Counted from the first letter of the stretch, positions 17,415-28,017 are shown. The stretch is DNA of 64,000 nt from Egicoccus halophilus (GCF_004300825.1 NZ_CP036250.1:2846001-2910000); one strand, 5' to 3'. The notes: a model not told the origin generated them from the sequence alone. A program made the numbers and translations.

Positions 17415-18232
17415 GCGGGCCCGCCCGGACGGCCCTGGTGGTCCTCGCCGCGCTCGCCGCCCTGTGGCTCCTGCTGGTCCTCGCGGCCTGGTTCTTCCAA
17501 CGCCAGCTCATCTTCCTGCCCGACCGCACCACGCCGACACCCCCGGCCGGGGTCGAGACCGTCACGCTGCGCACCGGGGACGGGCTCGAGCTGAGCGCCT
17601 GGTACCTCGTGCCGTCCGAGGCGCCCGTCGCGACGGTGCTCGCCCTGCCCGGCAACGCCGGGAACCGGGAGTTGCGCCTGCCGCTGGCGCAGGGACTGGT
17701 CGCACGGGGACACGCGGTGCTGCTGGTCGACTACCGCGGGTACGGCGGAAACCCGGGTCGGCCCTCGGAGGCCGGGTTGCTCGCCGACGCACGGGCAGCC
17801 CGCGACCACCTCGAGGCTCGCGACGACGTCGAGCCGGACCGCCTGGTCCACCTCGGCGAGTCGATCGGCACCGGCGTCGCGGCCGCGCTCACGGCCGAGC
17901 GTCCGCCGGCGGCGCTGGTGCTGCGCTCACCGTTCCCGTCCCTGACCGAGGTGGGTGCCCGCCACTACCCGTTCCTGCCCGTCCGGTGGCTGTTGCGCGA
18001 CGAGTTCGCGACCGGACGTCATCTCGCCGGCTGGGACGGCCCGACGCTGGTCGTCGCCGGGGACGCCGACACCATCGTGGCGCCGGAGCTGTCGGCGCGG
18101 GTCGCCGAGGCCACCGACGCCCGGCGTCTCTGGCTGCCCGGGGTCGATCACAACGACCGTGCCCTGCTCGACGGCGACGCCTACCTCGACGCCGTCGACG
18201 CCTTCGTCCGCGACGCCGTCGACGGTCCGTGA
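17411..18232 (+). CDS. Membrane-anchored alpha/beta hydrolase
   Basis: Protein of 273 residues with one N-terminal membrane segment (residues about 8-28) followed by an alpha/beta hydrolase domain of the BEM46/YfhR type. The nucleophile elbow is GESIG, the oxyanion region LPGNAGN, the acid AGDADTIV and the catalytic His GVDHND. LVDYRGYGGNPGRPSE is characteristic of this family. The physiological ester or amide substrate is unknown. It is last in the operon and converges on the 75-residue gene with a 7 bp gap. Confidence 0.87.
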   Translation: MSGPARTALVVLAALAALWLLLVLAAWFFQRQLIFLPDRTTPTPPAGVETVTLRTGDGLELSAWYLVPSEAPVATVLALPGNAGNRELRLPLAQGLVARGHAVLLVDYRGYGGNPGRPSEAGLLADARAARDHLEARDDVEPDRLVHLGESIGTGVAAALTAERPPAALVLRSPFPSLTEVGARHYPFLPVRWLLRDEFATGRHLAGWDGPTLVVAGDADTIVAPELSARVAEATDARRLWLPGVDHNDRALLDGDAYLDAVDAFVRDAVDGP

Positions 18233-18239
18233 GCCCCGG

Positions 18240-18470
18240 TCAGTCCCACGACTCCCAGGTCCCCCAGTCGTCCTGCTCCTTGCGACGGCGGTCCTGCTCG
18301 TCGAGGTCGAACGGACCCTGTTCGAGGCGGTCGGCGTGGGCCTGCGCCTCGTCGCGGTCGGGGAAGCTCGCGACGGCGTGACCGCTCTGGGTGTCGACGA
18401 CCTCGTAGGCGATGTCACGCGGGTCGAACCGCTTGGGGTCGGTCTGGCGGACCTCGAAACGAGCCATCAT
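18240..18470 (-). CDS. Small conserved acidic protein downstream of uppS
   Basis: Hypothetical protein of about 76 residues (MMARFEVRQTDPKRFDPRD...), rich in Asp, Glu, Gln and Arg, with no signal peptide or membrane segment. ATG 18470 overlaps the uppS stop by ATGA; an adjacent ATG at 18467 has better spacing (7 bases) from AGGAG. Short N-terminal beta strands and a predicted helix (DRDEAQAHADRLEQG) suggest a compact fold. Function unknown; coupling to uppS suggests co-expression with cell-wall lipid synthesis. Confidence 0.7.
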   Translation of the reverse strand: MMARFEVRQTDPKRFDPRDIAYEVVDTQSGHAVASFPDRDEAQAHADRLEQGPFDLDEQDRRRKEQDDWGTWESWD

Positions 18471-19246
18471 GGTGCTCCTGGCGGCGGGAGGGTCGGGGCC
18501 GTCGACGCCGACGGACGGGGGCGGTCGACCGCTCCCCCGAACCGGCGGTCGCGTGACTGGTAGTCGTACACGGCCCGACGCAGCGCGACGCGGTCGAAGT
18601 CGGGCCACAACAGCTCGGTGAACACCAACTCGGCGTACGCGGCCTGCCACAGCAGGTAGTTCGACAGCCGCTGTTCACCCGAGGTCCGGATCAGCAGGTC
18701 GACGTCGGGCATCTCGGCGTCGTACAACCGCGCGGCGATCGCGTCCTCGTCGACCTTCCTGCGCCGTCCTGCGGCGGCCTCCTCGACCAGCTGTCGGGTG
18801 GCGTCGAGCAGTTCGGTGCGTCCGCCGTAGTTGAACGCGATCCGCAGGGTCATGCGCCGGTTGTCGCGGGTCAGCGCCTCGGTGTCCTCGATCAGGCGCA
18901 CCAGGCGACGGGGCACGGGTCGGTTGCGCCGGCCGAGGAAGCGGACCCGCACCTCGCGGTCGTCGAGTTCGTCGGCGCGGCGGACGAGCAGCGACTCGTT
19001 GAAGTTCATCAGGAAGCGGACCTCGTCGGGGGGGCGCTTCCAGTTCTCGGTCGAGAACGCGTAGACGGTCAGGTCCCGGATGCCGAGTTCGAGCGCTCCC
19101 TCGACGGTGTCGAACAGGGCCTGCTCCCCGGCCTCGTGCCCGGCGTTGCGCTTGAGGCCCTGCCGGTTGGCCCAGCGGCCGTTGCCGTCCATGATGATGG
19201 CGACGTGGCCGGGGATGCGGGCCGGGTCGAGCTGGTCGATCTCCAC
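18467..19246 (-). CDS. uppS: Isoprenyl diphosphate (undecaprenyl diphosphate) synthase
   Basis: Cis-prenyltransferase of 259 residues that extends farnesyl or geranyl diphosphate with isopentenyl diphosphate to make the lipid carrier for peptidoglycan. The first conserved region is IIMDGNGRWA with the Mg2+-binding Asp20. Other blocks are GHEAG, VYAFSTENWKRP, RIAFNYGGR and the C-terminal DLLIRTSGEQRLSNYLLWQ. GTG 19246 is chosen from the start of homology. Actinobacteria often encode several such enzymes, so chain length is uncertain. Confidence 0.9.
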   Translation of the reverse strand: MEIDQLDPARIPGHVAIIMDGNGRWANRQGLKRNAGHEAGEQALFDTVEGALELGIRDLTVYAFSTENWKRPPDEVRFLMNFNESLLVRRADELDDREVRVRFLGRRNRPVPRRLVRLIEDTEALTRDNRRMTLRIAFNYGGRTELLDATRQLVEEAAAGRRRKVDEDAIAARLYDAEMPDVDLLIRTSGEQRLSNYLLWQAAYAELVFTELLWPDFDRVALRRAVYDYQSRDRRFGGAVDRPRPSASTAPTLPPPGAP

Positions 19247-19293
19247 CCCGGGTCCTTGTCCGACGACGTGTGCGCTACGGGCGAGGCGCGAGC

Positions 19294-20031
19294 CTACTGG
19301 CGAGGCACCAGCTCGTAGCTGCGCAGCCGCCGGTCGAGGTGGTGCTCGACGAACGCGCGGACGTAGGAGGCGGCGACCCGGCCCGCGTCGGGCTGCTCGC
19401 GGCTCAGGGCGGGCAGCGCCGCCCACTCCCCCGGTGCCCCGAGGAGCCGGACGGCCTCGACCACGTCGCGGTCCACCGCGCGGGTCCCGGTCGGGGCGCA
19501 GTCGGCACACAGCGTGCCGCCGGCCTTGACGCTCAGGAACACGTGCCGGCCGGGCGTGCGGCACACCGCGCAGGCCTCGGTGAACGCGTGGAAGCCGACG
19601 ATCGACGCCAGCCGCAGCAGGAACGCGTCGACGAACACGGCCGGGTCCGGCGGCGCCGCCTCCAACGCCTGCAACCCGGCGCGCAGGAGCAGGAACAGCG
19701 CGTTGTCGCGTTCGCCCTCCTGCGCGACGGCGTCGGTCAGTTCCGTCATCGTCGCGGCGGAGGCCGACAGGGCGTAGTCGGCCCGGACGGCGGCGTGCGG
19801 CGCGATCAGCTCGGCCTGGTTGACGACGTCGAGGTTGCGGCCCTCGTACAGCTGCAGGTCGACATGACTGTAGGGCTCGAGGCGTCCGCCGAAGCGGGAG
19901 CCCGGACGTCGCACGCCCTTGGCGACGGCGCGGACCTTGCCGCGTCCCTGCGTGACCAGGTGCAGGATCCGGTCGGTCTCGCCGAGCTTGTGGGTCCGCA
20001 GGACGATGCCCTGCTCGCGGTAGGTCGCCAT
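19294..20031 (-). CDS. recO: DNA repair protein RecO
   Basis: Recombination mediator of 245 residues acting with RecR to load RecA on SSB-coated DNA. It has an N-terminal OB fold (EQGIVLRTHKLGETDRILHLVT, RRPGSRFGGRLEPY) and a helical domain with four Cys (CAVC near residue 150, CADC near 170) able to bind zinc. It lies 47 bp upstream of uppS, the usual actinobacterial neighbour. In most relatives recO directly follows era; here about 7 kb separates them. Confidence 0.92.
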   Translation of the reverse strand: MATYREQGIVLRTHKLGETDRILHLVTQGRGKVRAVAKGVRRPGSRFGGRLEPYSHVDLQLYEGRNLDVVNQAELIAPHAAVRADYALSASAATMTELTDAVAQEGERDNALFLLLRAGLQALEAAPPDPAVFVDAFLLRLASIVGFHAFTEACAVCRTPGRHVFLSVKAGGTLCADCAPTGTRAVDRDVVEAVRLLGAPGEWAALPALSREQPDAGRVAASYVRAFVEHHLDRRLRSYELVPRQ

Positions 20032-20038
20032 CAGCGGC

Positions 20039-20473
20039 TCAGCACGGCGAACCGTCCGTGTCGGTCGGGTCGAGGCGGCGGCTGAACAGCACCACGTCAG
20101 GGGCCTCGTCGTAGCCCAGGGCGGCCCAGAAGCCCCGACCGAGGTCGTTGCCGGCGTAGACGTACAGGCTCACGCGGCGACAACCACGCGCGGCCAGTCG
20201 GTCCTCGAGTTCAGCCACCAACGCCTGGGCGACGCCGCGTCGGCGCGCGGAGGCGTCCACGGCCAGGCGGCTGATCGCCCCCCGCCGGCCGTCGAAGCTG
20301 CCGAGCACCACCCCGACGAGCCGGCCGTCGTCGACGGCGCCGAGCACGAGCCCGCCGTCGTGGGCGCGCAACTGCTCGACCTCCTCGCGCGGCGCGGGGG
20401 CGAGCTGTTCGGTGCGTGCCCACAGGGCCAGCGCGTCGTCGAGCAGGTCGTCGCTCAGGGTGTCGATCTCCAT
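20039..20473 (-). CDS. GNAT-family N-acetyltransferase
   Basis: Protein of 144 residues with the acetyl-CoA loop in DASARRRGVAQALV (R/Q-x-x-G-x-A/G variant) and the downstream NDLGRGFWAALGY strand-helix typical of GNAT enzymes related to RimI/YpeA. The acceptor substrate is unknown. ATG 20473 marks the start of homology. It lies 7 bp upstream of recO and follows the SCO1664-family gene. Confidence 0.83.
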   Translation of the reverse strand: MEIDTLSDDLLDDALALWARTEQLAPAPREEVEQLRAHDGGLVLGAVDDGRLVGVVLGSFDGRRGAISRLAVDASARRRGVAQALVAELEDRLAARGCRRVSLYVYAGNDLGRGFWAALGYDEAPDVVLFSRRLDPTDTDGSPC

Positions 20474-20532
20474 GCCCGCCGTTGTACCCGACGGCGCCCG
20501 GCACGCCGACGCACCGGGTCCGCACACCGGGC

Positions 20533-21414
20533 TCACAACAGCGGCCAGGGGAACGGGCGCTCCCCCTGCGGGGAGGGGAACACCTCGAGCTCGGCCACGC
20601 GGCGCAACCGTTGCGCGAGCACCGCGAGTTCGGGGCCCTCCAGCAGGCCGTCGAGCCGGGGCGCGAGGTCCTCGTCGAACGCCGCCGCCAGCGCGGCCAC
20701 CTCGACGCGCAGGTGGTCGGGCACCGGCTCACCGGCGAAGTGCCACCCGACGGTGCGCAGCTTGGGCTCGACGTTGAGACTCACGCCGTGGTCGACCAGC
20801 CGGATGCGCGGCACCGCCGGATCCGCGGGTCGACCGTCGATCGGCTGTTCGAGCAGCACGTGGCCCCCCTTGCGGTCGGCGTTGTCGATGACCAGGTCGA
20901 ACACGACCATGGCGACCAACTGCGCGACGACGGCCGGTTCGGCCTGCTCGAGCAACCAGAAGTAGTGTTGCTCGGGATCGTGGGGCACGAACCGCTGCAG
21001 GCTGCCGACGCCGAAGGGCGCCTCGGTGCGCACGACGGTGGTCGGCACGAGTTCCCATCCCAGCGCGTCGGAGATCTCCCATGCCGCCACCTCGCGCCGG
21101 TGGAGGGTTCCCGACGGGAAGTCCCACAGCGGGGCCTCGCCGCGGCGCGGCTTGTAGACCGCCAGGTCGCGTGGGTCGAGCTCCTCGACGGTGGGCTCGT
21201 GCCCGAGGTCGGCGACCAGCTCGTCGAGGGTGCGCGGGTCGCGGTCGCGCAACCGGACCAGCAGGGTCGCGTTCGAGGCGTCGGCGAACTGTCCGACCGC
21301 CTCGAGCGGGGCCGTACGCAGGCGCCGTGCCATCGTGGCGTCGACCGCATCCGCGTCGGCCGCACCCGCGTCGGGTGCGTCAGCGGGCTCGCGCGCGTCG
21401 GCCGGGTCGGTCAC
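20533..21414 (-). CDS. SCO1664-family PI3/4-kinase-like protein
   Basis: Protein of 293 residues. After an acidic N-terminal tail of about 30 residues it matches the SCO1664 family, a small actinobacterial group related to phosphatidylinositol kinases: YKPRRGEAPLWDFP, REVAAWEISDALGWELVP, FDLVIDNADRKGGHVL and RLVDHGVSLN. The Lys, DNADRK and D(H)G positions resemble the kinase nucleotide site. It starts 1 bp after the DUF3090 stop. In mycobacteria the same three genes lie close to mshC (mycothiol synthesis); no mshC is in this window. A later ATG (MARRL) is a possible alternative start. Confidence 0.82.
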   Translation of the reverse strand: MTDPADAREPADAPDAGAADADAVDATMARRLRTAPLEAVGQFADASNATLLVRLRDRDPRTLDELVADLGHEPTVEELDPRDLAVYKPRRGEAPLWDFPSGTLHRREVAAWEISDALGWELVPTTVVRTEAPFGVGSLQRFVPHDPEQHYFWLLEQAEPAVVAQLVAMVVFDLVIDNADRKGGHVLLEQPIDGRPADPAVPRIRLVDHGVSLNVEPKLRTVGWHFAGEPVPDHLRVEVAALAAAFDEDLAPRLDGLLEGPELAVLAQRLRRVAELEVFPSPQGERPFPWPLL

Positions 21415-21415
21415 G

Positions 21416-21946
21416 TCAGCGGGTCAGGCGCCCGTGCCCGTTGGTCGAGGGGCACACGTGGGAGCCGTCGGCCGCCATCGGCCGGCCGCACAGCTGACAG
21501 CGCGGCCGCCCCTGGCCGACCAGCTCGTCGGCGTGGGCTGCCAGCCGCCGGGCCTGGTCCTGGTTGCACCAGACGCGCACCTCGCGGGGCTCGGGCAGCT
21601 CGTCGAGGTCCGCCTCGTCGTCCACGAGCAGCAACTCGGTGAACTCCAGCACGAAGCGCACGCCCTCGTCGTCGATGCCGACGCCGAGCTCCCCGACCCG
21701 CCAACGCGGTTCGACCGGGTCGCGCAGCGCCATGGCGGCGCGGTCCCAGTCGGTGGCCGGCCGGTCGTCGACGCGGGCGAGCAGCTGGGCGAGCAGGTCC
21801 CCGATCCCGCCGACCTGCTGCTTCTCCAGCACGAGGGTCACGAGCGCGTCCTCGTCCTGGGCCTGGACGAAGAAGGTGCGGTTGCCGGGTTCGCCGACGG
21901 TCCCCACGGTGACGTGGTGGGGCTCGGGAAGCTCGACGTCGATCAC
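21416..21946 (-). CDS. DUF3090 family protein
   Basis: Protein of 176 residues of the actinobacterial DUF3090 family: GEPGNRTFFVQAQDEDALVTLVLEKQQV, a central acidic region, VWCNQDQARRLAAHADELV and a C-terminal CQLCGRPM...HVCP, which looks like a zinc knuckle with CxxC pairs. Biochemical function unknown. GTG 21946 overlaps the phosphatase stop (GTGA), placing it in the conserved trio with the phosphomutase-like and SCO1664 proteins. Confidence 0.85.
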   Translation of the reverse strand: MIDVELPEPHHVTVGTVGEPGNRTFFVQAQDEDALVTLVLEKQQVGGIGDLLAQLLARVDDRPATDWDRAAMALRDPVEPRWRVGELGVGIDDEGVRFVLEFTELLLVDDEADLDELPEPREVRVWCNQDQARRLAAHADELVGQGRPRCQLCGRPMAADGSHVCPSTNGHGRLTR

Positions 21947-22671
21947 GGGGTGTCTCCCTGCTGCCGCTCGGTGGGGTCGGAGGATGCCGGGTCGGAGGAT
22001 GCCGGGTCGGAGGGTGCCGGGTCGGAGGATGCCGGGTCGGAGGATGCCGGGTCGGGGGGCGACGGGACGGTCGGTGCCTCGCCGGTGAGGTTCCCGGTCA
22101 GCAGCATCGGCGCGGCGTCCGGGGCCAGGTGCAGCATGCTCACCGACGCGGGAGCGACGTGCAGCCGCTGGAAGGTGTCGAGCGGCATGCCCAGGAAGTG
22201 CGCCAGCACCGCCTTGATGACGTCGGCGTGGCTGACGGCGACGACCGTCCGTCCGGTGTGCTCGGCCGCCAGGAACTCGACCGCCTCGACCGCGCGGGAC
22301 TGCATCCCGCGGATCGACTCGCCGCCCGGGAAGCGCACCCGCGAGGGCGTGTGCTGGATGACGGGCCACAGCGGACGCCCGCGCAGCTGCTCGAGCGGCT
22401 CGTCGGTCCACTCGCCGTAGTCGACCTCGCCGATGTCGCGCCGCGTCTGCACCGGCAACCCGTGCGGTTGGGCGACGATCCGGGCGGTTTCCTGGGTGCG
22501 CTCCAGCGGCGACGCGTACACCGCGGCCAGCTCCAGCCCCGACAGCAGCGCTGCGGTCCGCTCCGCCTGACCGCGCCCGGCCTCGTCGAGGTGGACGCCG
22601 GGCGTCCAGCCACCCAGGCGCTTGCCGGTGGCCGCGGTGGTGGCGTGCCGGACCAGGACGATCGTGGCCAC
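21943..22671 (-). CDS. MSMEG_4193-type histidine phosphatase (phosphomutase-like)
   Basis: Protein of 242 residues. The core (1-205) is a histidine phosphatase: LVRHATT with the phospho-acceptor His9 (RHA, not the usual RHG), SPLERTQETA, GEVDYGEW and the second His in VVAVSHADVIKAVL. The last about 30 residues are a DPASS repeat encoded by five 15-bp tandem units, an extension not expected for the family. GTG 22671 has GAGGAG six bases upstream. It is first of the trio with DUF3090 and SCO1664 proteins. Confidence 0.87.
   Translation of the reverse strand: MATIVLVRHATTAATGKRLGGWTPGVHLDEAGRGQAERTAALLSGLELAAVYASPLERTQETARIVAQPHGLPVQTRRDIGEVDYGEWTDEPLEQLRGRPLWPVIQHTPSRVRFPGGESIRGMQSRAVEAVEFLAAEHTGRTVVAVSHADVIKAVLAHFLGMPLDTFQRLHVAPASVSMLHLAPDAAPMLLTGNLTGEAPTVPSPPDPASSDPASSDPAPSDPASSDPASSDPTERQQGDTP
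21976..22050 (+). repeat. Five 15-bp tandem repeats inside a phosphatase gene
   Basis: The unit GTCGGAGGATGCCGG repeats five times (the third copy has one change), encoding DPASS units at the C-terminus of the phosphatase. Because the unit length is a multiple of three, copy-number changes would keep the frame. Confidence 0.9.
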
Positions 22672-22711
22672 GCGGGACTCCTCGGAGACGACGGCGAGGA
22701 CGGGGGGGCGA

Positions 22712-22733
22712 CGCTACTGCACGACCCGTAGCG
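22712..22733. promoter_or_regulatory. Inverted repeat CGCTAC-N10-GTAGCG
   Basis: A perfect 6-bp inverted repeat with a 10-bp spacer lies in the 195-bp divergent region between the phosphatase and peroxiredoxin genes. The spacing suits a dimeric regulator, for example one sensing oxidants, but no regulator is encoded nearby. Confidence 0.35.
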
Positions 22734-22866
22734 CAGCGGCGGCCGGCCGCGCCCGCCCGGTCAGGCTGCGCCCCCGTGGCGCGACCAGGCGGTACACCTC
22801 CCGCACGGCCCCGAACTCCTTCCTGCCGGGATCGGCCGGACCGGCGCCTCGACCAGGAGCGAACCC

Positions 22867-23328
22867 GTGCCCGTCGCCGTCGGAGACCACGTCCCGGACC
22901 TCGCCGTCCGCCTGAGTGACGGCACCACCACGAGCCTGCAGGCGCTCGCCGACGGCCGTGAGCTGGTCGTGTTCTTCTACCCGAAGGCCTTCACGCCCGG
23001 CTGTACCGCGCAGGCGTGTCACTTCCGGGATCTCGGCGCCGAGTTCGCCGAGGTCGGCGCCACCCGCGTCGGAGTGAGTCGTGACGATCTCGCGACCCAG
23101 CAACGGTTCGGCACCGAGCACGAGTTCGACTTCCCGCTCGTCGCCGACCCCGAGGGCGAGGTCGCCCGCGCGTTCGGCGCCAAGCGCGCCGGTCCGTTGC
23201 CGAGCCGACGCCAGACCTACGTGCTCGGCCCCGACCTGACGGTCCGGCTCGTCGTGGGCAGCGAGCTGAACATGCAGCGACACGCCGACGAGGCCCTGCA
23301 GTTCCTGCGCGAGGCGCCGACCGGCTGA
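22867..23328 (+). CDS. bcp: Peroxiredoxin, BCP/PrxQ type
   Basis: Thiol peroxidase of 153 residues reducing hydrogen and organic peroxides. The peroxidatic Cys46 is in FTPGCTAQAC and the resolving Cys51 is five residues later, the alpha2-helix arrangement of PrxQ. The QTYVLGPDL strand is conserved. GTG 22867 is preceded by AGGAG at 22854. Recycling is expected through thioredoxin or mycothiol-type systems. It converges on proS. Confidence 0.9.
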   Translation: MPVAVGDHVPDLAVRLSDGTTTSLQALADGRELVVFFYPKAFTPGCTAQACHFRDLGAEFAEVGATRVGVSRDDLATQQRFGTEHEFDFPLVADPEGEVARAFGAKRAGPLPSRRQTYVLGPDLTVRLVVGSELNMQRHADEALQFLREAPTG

Positions 23329-23352
23329 GGTCGTCGTCCCCGGTCTGGCGCA

Positions 23353-23379
23353 GCGGCCACCGCGGGGGTGTGGGGCCGC
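23353..23379. terminator. Weak hairpin between convergent genes
   Basis: GCGGCC (23353-23358) pairs with GGCCGC (23374-23379) across a 15-base loop between the peroxiredoxin and proS stops. There is no T-tract, so termination is only a possibility. Confidence 0.25.
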
Positions 23380-23394
23380 CGTTGGCTGCGGGGG

Positions 23395-25645
<2,251 letters not shown>

Positions 25646-25728
25646 GGGAGAACTCCTGCGGGGAAGGAAGGACGATGGGTCGTCGACTCCAGGGTCACCC
25701 ACCACCTGCGCACCCCCGACCACCTCCC

Positions 25729-25766
25729 CGTACGACCGTACGACGTACGAAACGAAGAACCGTTCG
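25729..25766. promoter_or_regulatory. CGTACG cluster upstream of lipoprotein gene
   Basis: CGTACG occurs at 25729, 25737 and 25744, with 8 and 7 bp periods. It is followed at 25751-25766 by AACGAAGAACCGTTCG, a 16-mer that recurs at 58838-58853 upstream of the acetoacetate-decarboxylase-like gene. Both copies lie on the same side of a minus-strand gene. A binding site is inferred from arrangement only. Confidence 0.4.
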
Positions 25767-25794
25767 ATACGCATCGGACGCTTGCGCGTGACGA

Positions 25795-26076
25795 TCAGCC
25801 GACCTGCACCCCGCCCCAGAACGCGATGTGGTCCTGGATCTGGGCCGCCTTGCGTTTGGGATCGCGGTAGGTCCAGGCAGCGCCGGAGTTCACCTGTCTG
25901 TCCACGACGACGTCGTAGTACGACGCGGTCCCCTTCCACGGGCAGACGGACGTCTTGTCGGCCTCCCGGAGCAGGCGCATGTCCACGCTCTGCGGCGGGA
26001 AGTAGTGGTTGCCCTCGACCATGACGGTCGCGTCACTGTCCGCGAGCACCGCCCCGTTCCAGACCGCCTTCGGCAT
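25795..26076 (-). CDS. DUF427 domain protein
   Basis: Protein of 93 residues matching DUF427: VWNGAVLADSDATVMVEGNHYFPP, SVCPWKGTASYYDV and AAWTYRDPKRKAAQIQDHIAFW. The CPWKG...YYD core is invariant in the family, whose role is unknown. ATG 26076 has AGGAG seven bases upstream. Its stop lies 149 bp upstream of the acidic lipoprotein gene. Confidence 0.88.
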   Translation of the reverse strand: MPKAVWNGAVLADSDATVMVEGNHYFPPQSVDMRLLREADKTSVCPWKGTASYYDVVVDRQVNSGAAWTYRDPKRKAAQIQDHIAFWGGVQVG

Positions 26077-26165
26077 CGAGTCGCTCCTGCTCGTGTCCGG
26101 GCGCCCGCCCAGATCCCGGGCGCGCCCGGAGAAGGTAGTGCCCGCTGGCAGGGCGAGCCGGCCGC

Positions 26166-26441
26166 TCACCCGAGTCGCGCCCGGATCTCCTCGACGAACT
26201 CCGGATGTCGGCCGGCGAGGGCCGCCAGGACGAGCGGTCCGTCGTCGTCGGGCAGACCGTCGCGTTCGAGCAGGAAGCGCACGATCTCGGTGGCGACCTG
26301 CACCGGCGGCACCCCGTGCAGCCCCAGACCGCGGCGGGTGTGGTGAGCGAGGGTCGCGTCGAGCCGCCGGCCGCCACCGAGCAGGACCTGGAACGTCTCC
26401 GGTCCGGTCTGCAGCACGACGGGTTCTCCCACGGCGCTCAT
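26166..26441 (-). CDS. Small hypothetical protein
   Basis: Protein of 91 residues with no recognised domain: an N-terminal beta-rich segment (VVLQTGPETFQVLLGGGRR), then helices (VQVATEIVRFLLERDGLP, VLAALAGRHPEFVEEIRARL). No Cys, signal or membrane segment. ATG 26441 overlaps the DUF1684 stop by ATGA, so the two are co-translated. Confidence 0.65.
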   Translation of the reverse strand: MSAVGEPVVLQTGPETFQVLLGGGRRLDATLAHHTRRGLGLHGVPPVQVATEIVRFLLERDGLPDDDGPLVLAALAGRHPEFVEEIRARLG

Positions 26442-27055
26442 CCTGCGGCCAGACGCTCGCCCGCGGCCACGGCCACGGGCAGGCGTTCGTCCACCGGCGC
26501 CAGCGGGCACGACCAGGTCGGGTCGTGCGCGCACGAGGGGTGGTAGACGAAGTTGAGGTCCACCACGAGCGCGGCGGGATCGCCGCCGAGGTCGGCCGAC
26601 TTCGCGGTGTCGAGCAGGTAGCGCCCGCCGCCGTAGGTGTCGCGCCCGTTGGACGCGTCGCGCAACGGCACGAACACCCCGCCGCCGTAGACGTCGAGCC
26701 AGTACACCGACACCCGGTGTTCCTGGTCGCCCAGGCGCAGCGGCAGCGTGGCGAAGCGTCGCGCCGGTGTGGTGCCCGACGCACTGTGGGCGACCTCGAA
26801 GACCGCATGAACGGCCGGTTCGAGCGTCACCGCCCCGAGGTGCAGCTCCGGGTCGTAGTCGCCGAACGGCAGTCCGTCGAAGGTCGCCCGGCGCGCCGGC
26901 GGGACCGGGCTCGCCGGATGGGCGGCGAACAGCTCGTCACGCTGTGCTCGCCACCACCGCCAGCCGTCCTCGTCGACCCCGCGTCGGCGCAGTCCGGCGT
27001 AGAGCGCGGCGACCCGCCGCCGGTAGTCGAGCAGGGCGAGTTCGTCGCGCACCAT
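26438..27055 (-). CDS. DUF1684 family protein
   Basis: Protein of 205 residues of the DUF1684 family, best recognised by FDGLPFGDYDP, YWLDVYGGGVFVPLRDASNG, YGGGRYLLDTAKSADLG and the signature NFVYHPSCAHDPTWSCPLAP. Function is unknown; the conserved His, Asp and Cys near the end could form a metal or catalytic site. Its start overlaps the last base of era (TGATG), so translation is probably coupled to era. Confidence 0.88.
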   Translation of the reverse strand: MVRDELALLDYRRRVAALYAGLRRRGVDEDGWRWWRAQRDELFAAHPASPVPPARRATFDGLPFGDYDPELHLGAVTLEPAVHAVFEVAHSASGTTPARRFATLPLRLGDQEHRVSVYWLDVYGGGVFVPLRDASNGRDTYGGGRYLLDTAKSADLGGDPAALVVDLNFVYHPSCAHDPTWSCPLAPVDERLPVAVAAGERLAAG

Positions 27056-28017
27056 CAGTAGCCGAGCCTGCCGAGCTGCTTGGCGTCACGCTGCCACTCC
27101 TTGGCGACCGTGACGTGCGTCGTCAGGAACACCTTCGCGCCCAGCAGCACCTCGAGCTCCTGCCGGGCGGCCGTGGCGGCCGCCTTCAGGTTGGCGCCCT
27201 TGCGCCCGATGACGATGCCCTTCTGGCTGTCCCGCTCGACGTGGATCACCGCATCGACCTCGAGCAGGTCCTCGCGCTCCTCGGAGGGGCGGATCTCGTC
27301 GACGGTGACGGCCACCGAGTGCGGCAGCTCGTGCTGCAGGTCCCGGATGAGCTTCTCCCGCAGGATCTCGGCGGCCAGCTGCGCCTCGGGCTGGTCCGAG
27401 ACGTGACCGCTGCCGAACAACCGCGGCCCCTCGGGCAGGTGCGACACCAGCACGTCGAGCAGCGCCGGCACGTTCTCGCCCGTCTCGGCCGACACCGGCA
27501 CGATGTCGGCGAACGAGCGGCCCTCGCCGAGCAACCCCTCGAGCCGCGCCAGGCGCGGCAGCAGCGACGCCTTGTCCCGAACGCGGTCCACCTTGTTCGC
27601 GACCGCCACCACCGGCGTGCGGATCCCCGCCAGCTCCGCGGCCAGGAACTCGTCACCGCGGCCGATGCCGTCGGCCACGTCGACCAGGAAGCAGACCGCG
27701 TCGACACCGGCCCAGGTGTCGCGCACCAGTTCGTTGAGCCGGCGGGTGAGCAGCGTGCGCGGCTTGGCCAGGCCGGGGGTGTCGAGGAACACCAGCTGGG
27801 CGTCGCTGCGGGTCACCACGCCGCGGATCGCGTTGCGGGTGGTCCCGGGCACCTGGGTGACGATGGCGACCTTCTCCCCGACCATCTGGTTGAGCAGCGT
27901 CGACTTGCCCACGTTGGGCCGGCCGACGAGGGCCAGCAGGCCCGAGCGGTGCCCCTCGGGCAGCGGCTCGTCCGCACCGGCGAGGATGGCGTCGAGGTCG
28001 AGCTCACGGCCGGACAC
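27055..28017 (-). CDS. era: GTPase Era
   Basis: GTPase of 320 residues that binds 16S rRNA during 30S subunit maturation. G1 is GRPNVGKST, G2 PGTTRN, G3 DTPG and G4 NKVD; the C-terminal KH domain carries GIVIGRKGANLK. GTG 28017 is the start; the first 25 residues are an extra N-terminal segment before the G domain. It follows cdd by 36 bp in the phoH-ybeY-CBS-cdd-era order. Confidence 0.95.
   Translation of the reverse strand: MSGRELDLDAILAGADEPLPEGHRSGLLALVGRPNVGKSTLLNQMVGEKVAIVTQVPGTTRNAIRGVVTRSDAQLVFLDTPGLAKPRTLLTRRLNELVRDTWAGVDAVCFLVDVADGIGRGDEFLAAELAGIRTPVVAVANKVDRVRDKASLLPRLARLEGLLGEGRSFADIVPVSAETGENVPALLDVLVSHLPEGPRLFGSGHVSDQPEAQLAAEILREKLIRDLQHELPHSVAVTVDEIRPSEEREDLLEVDAVIHVERDSQKGIVIGRKGANLKAAATAARQELEVLLGAKVFLTTHVTVAKEWQRDAKQLGRLGY

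Noticed and set aside
21976-22050. CRISPR-like repeat array
   Set aside because: The units are contiguous without spacers and are in frame inside a gene.
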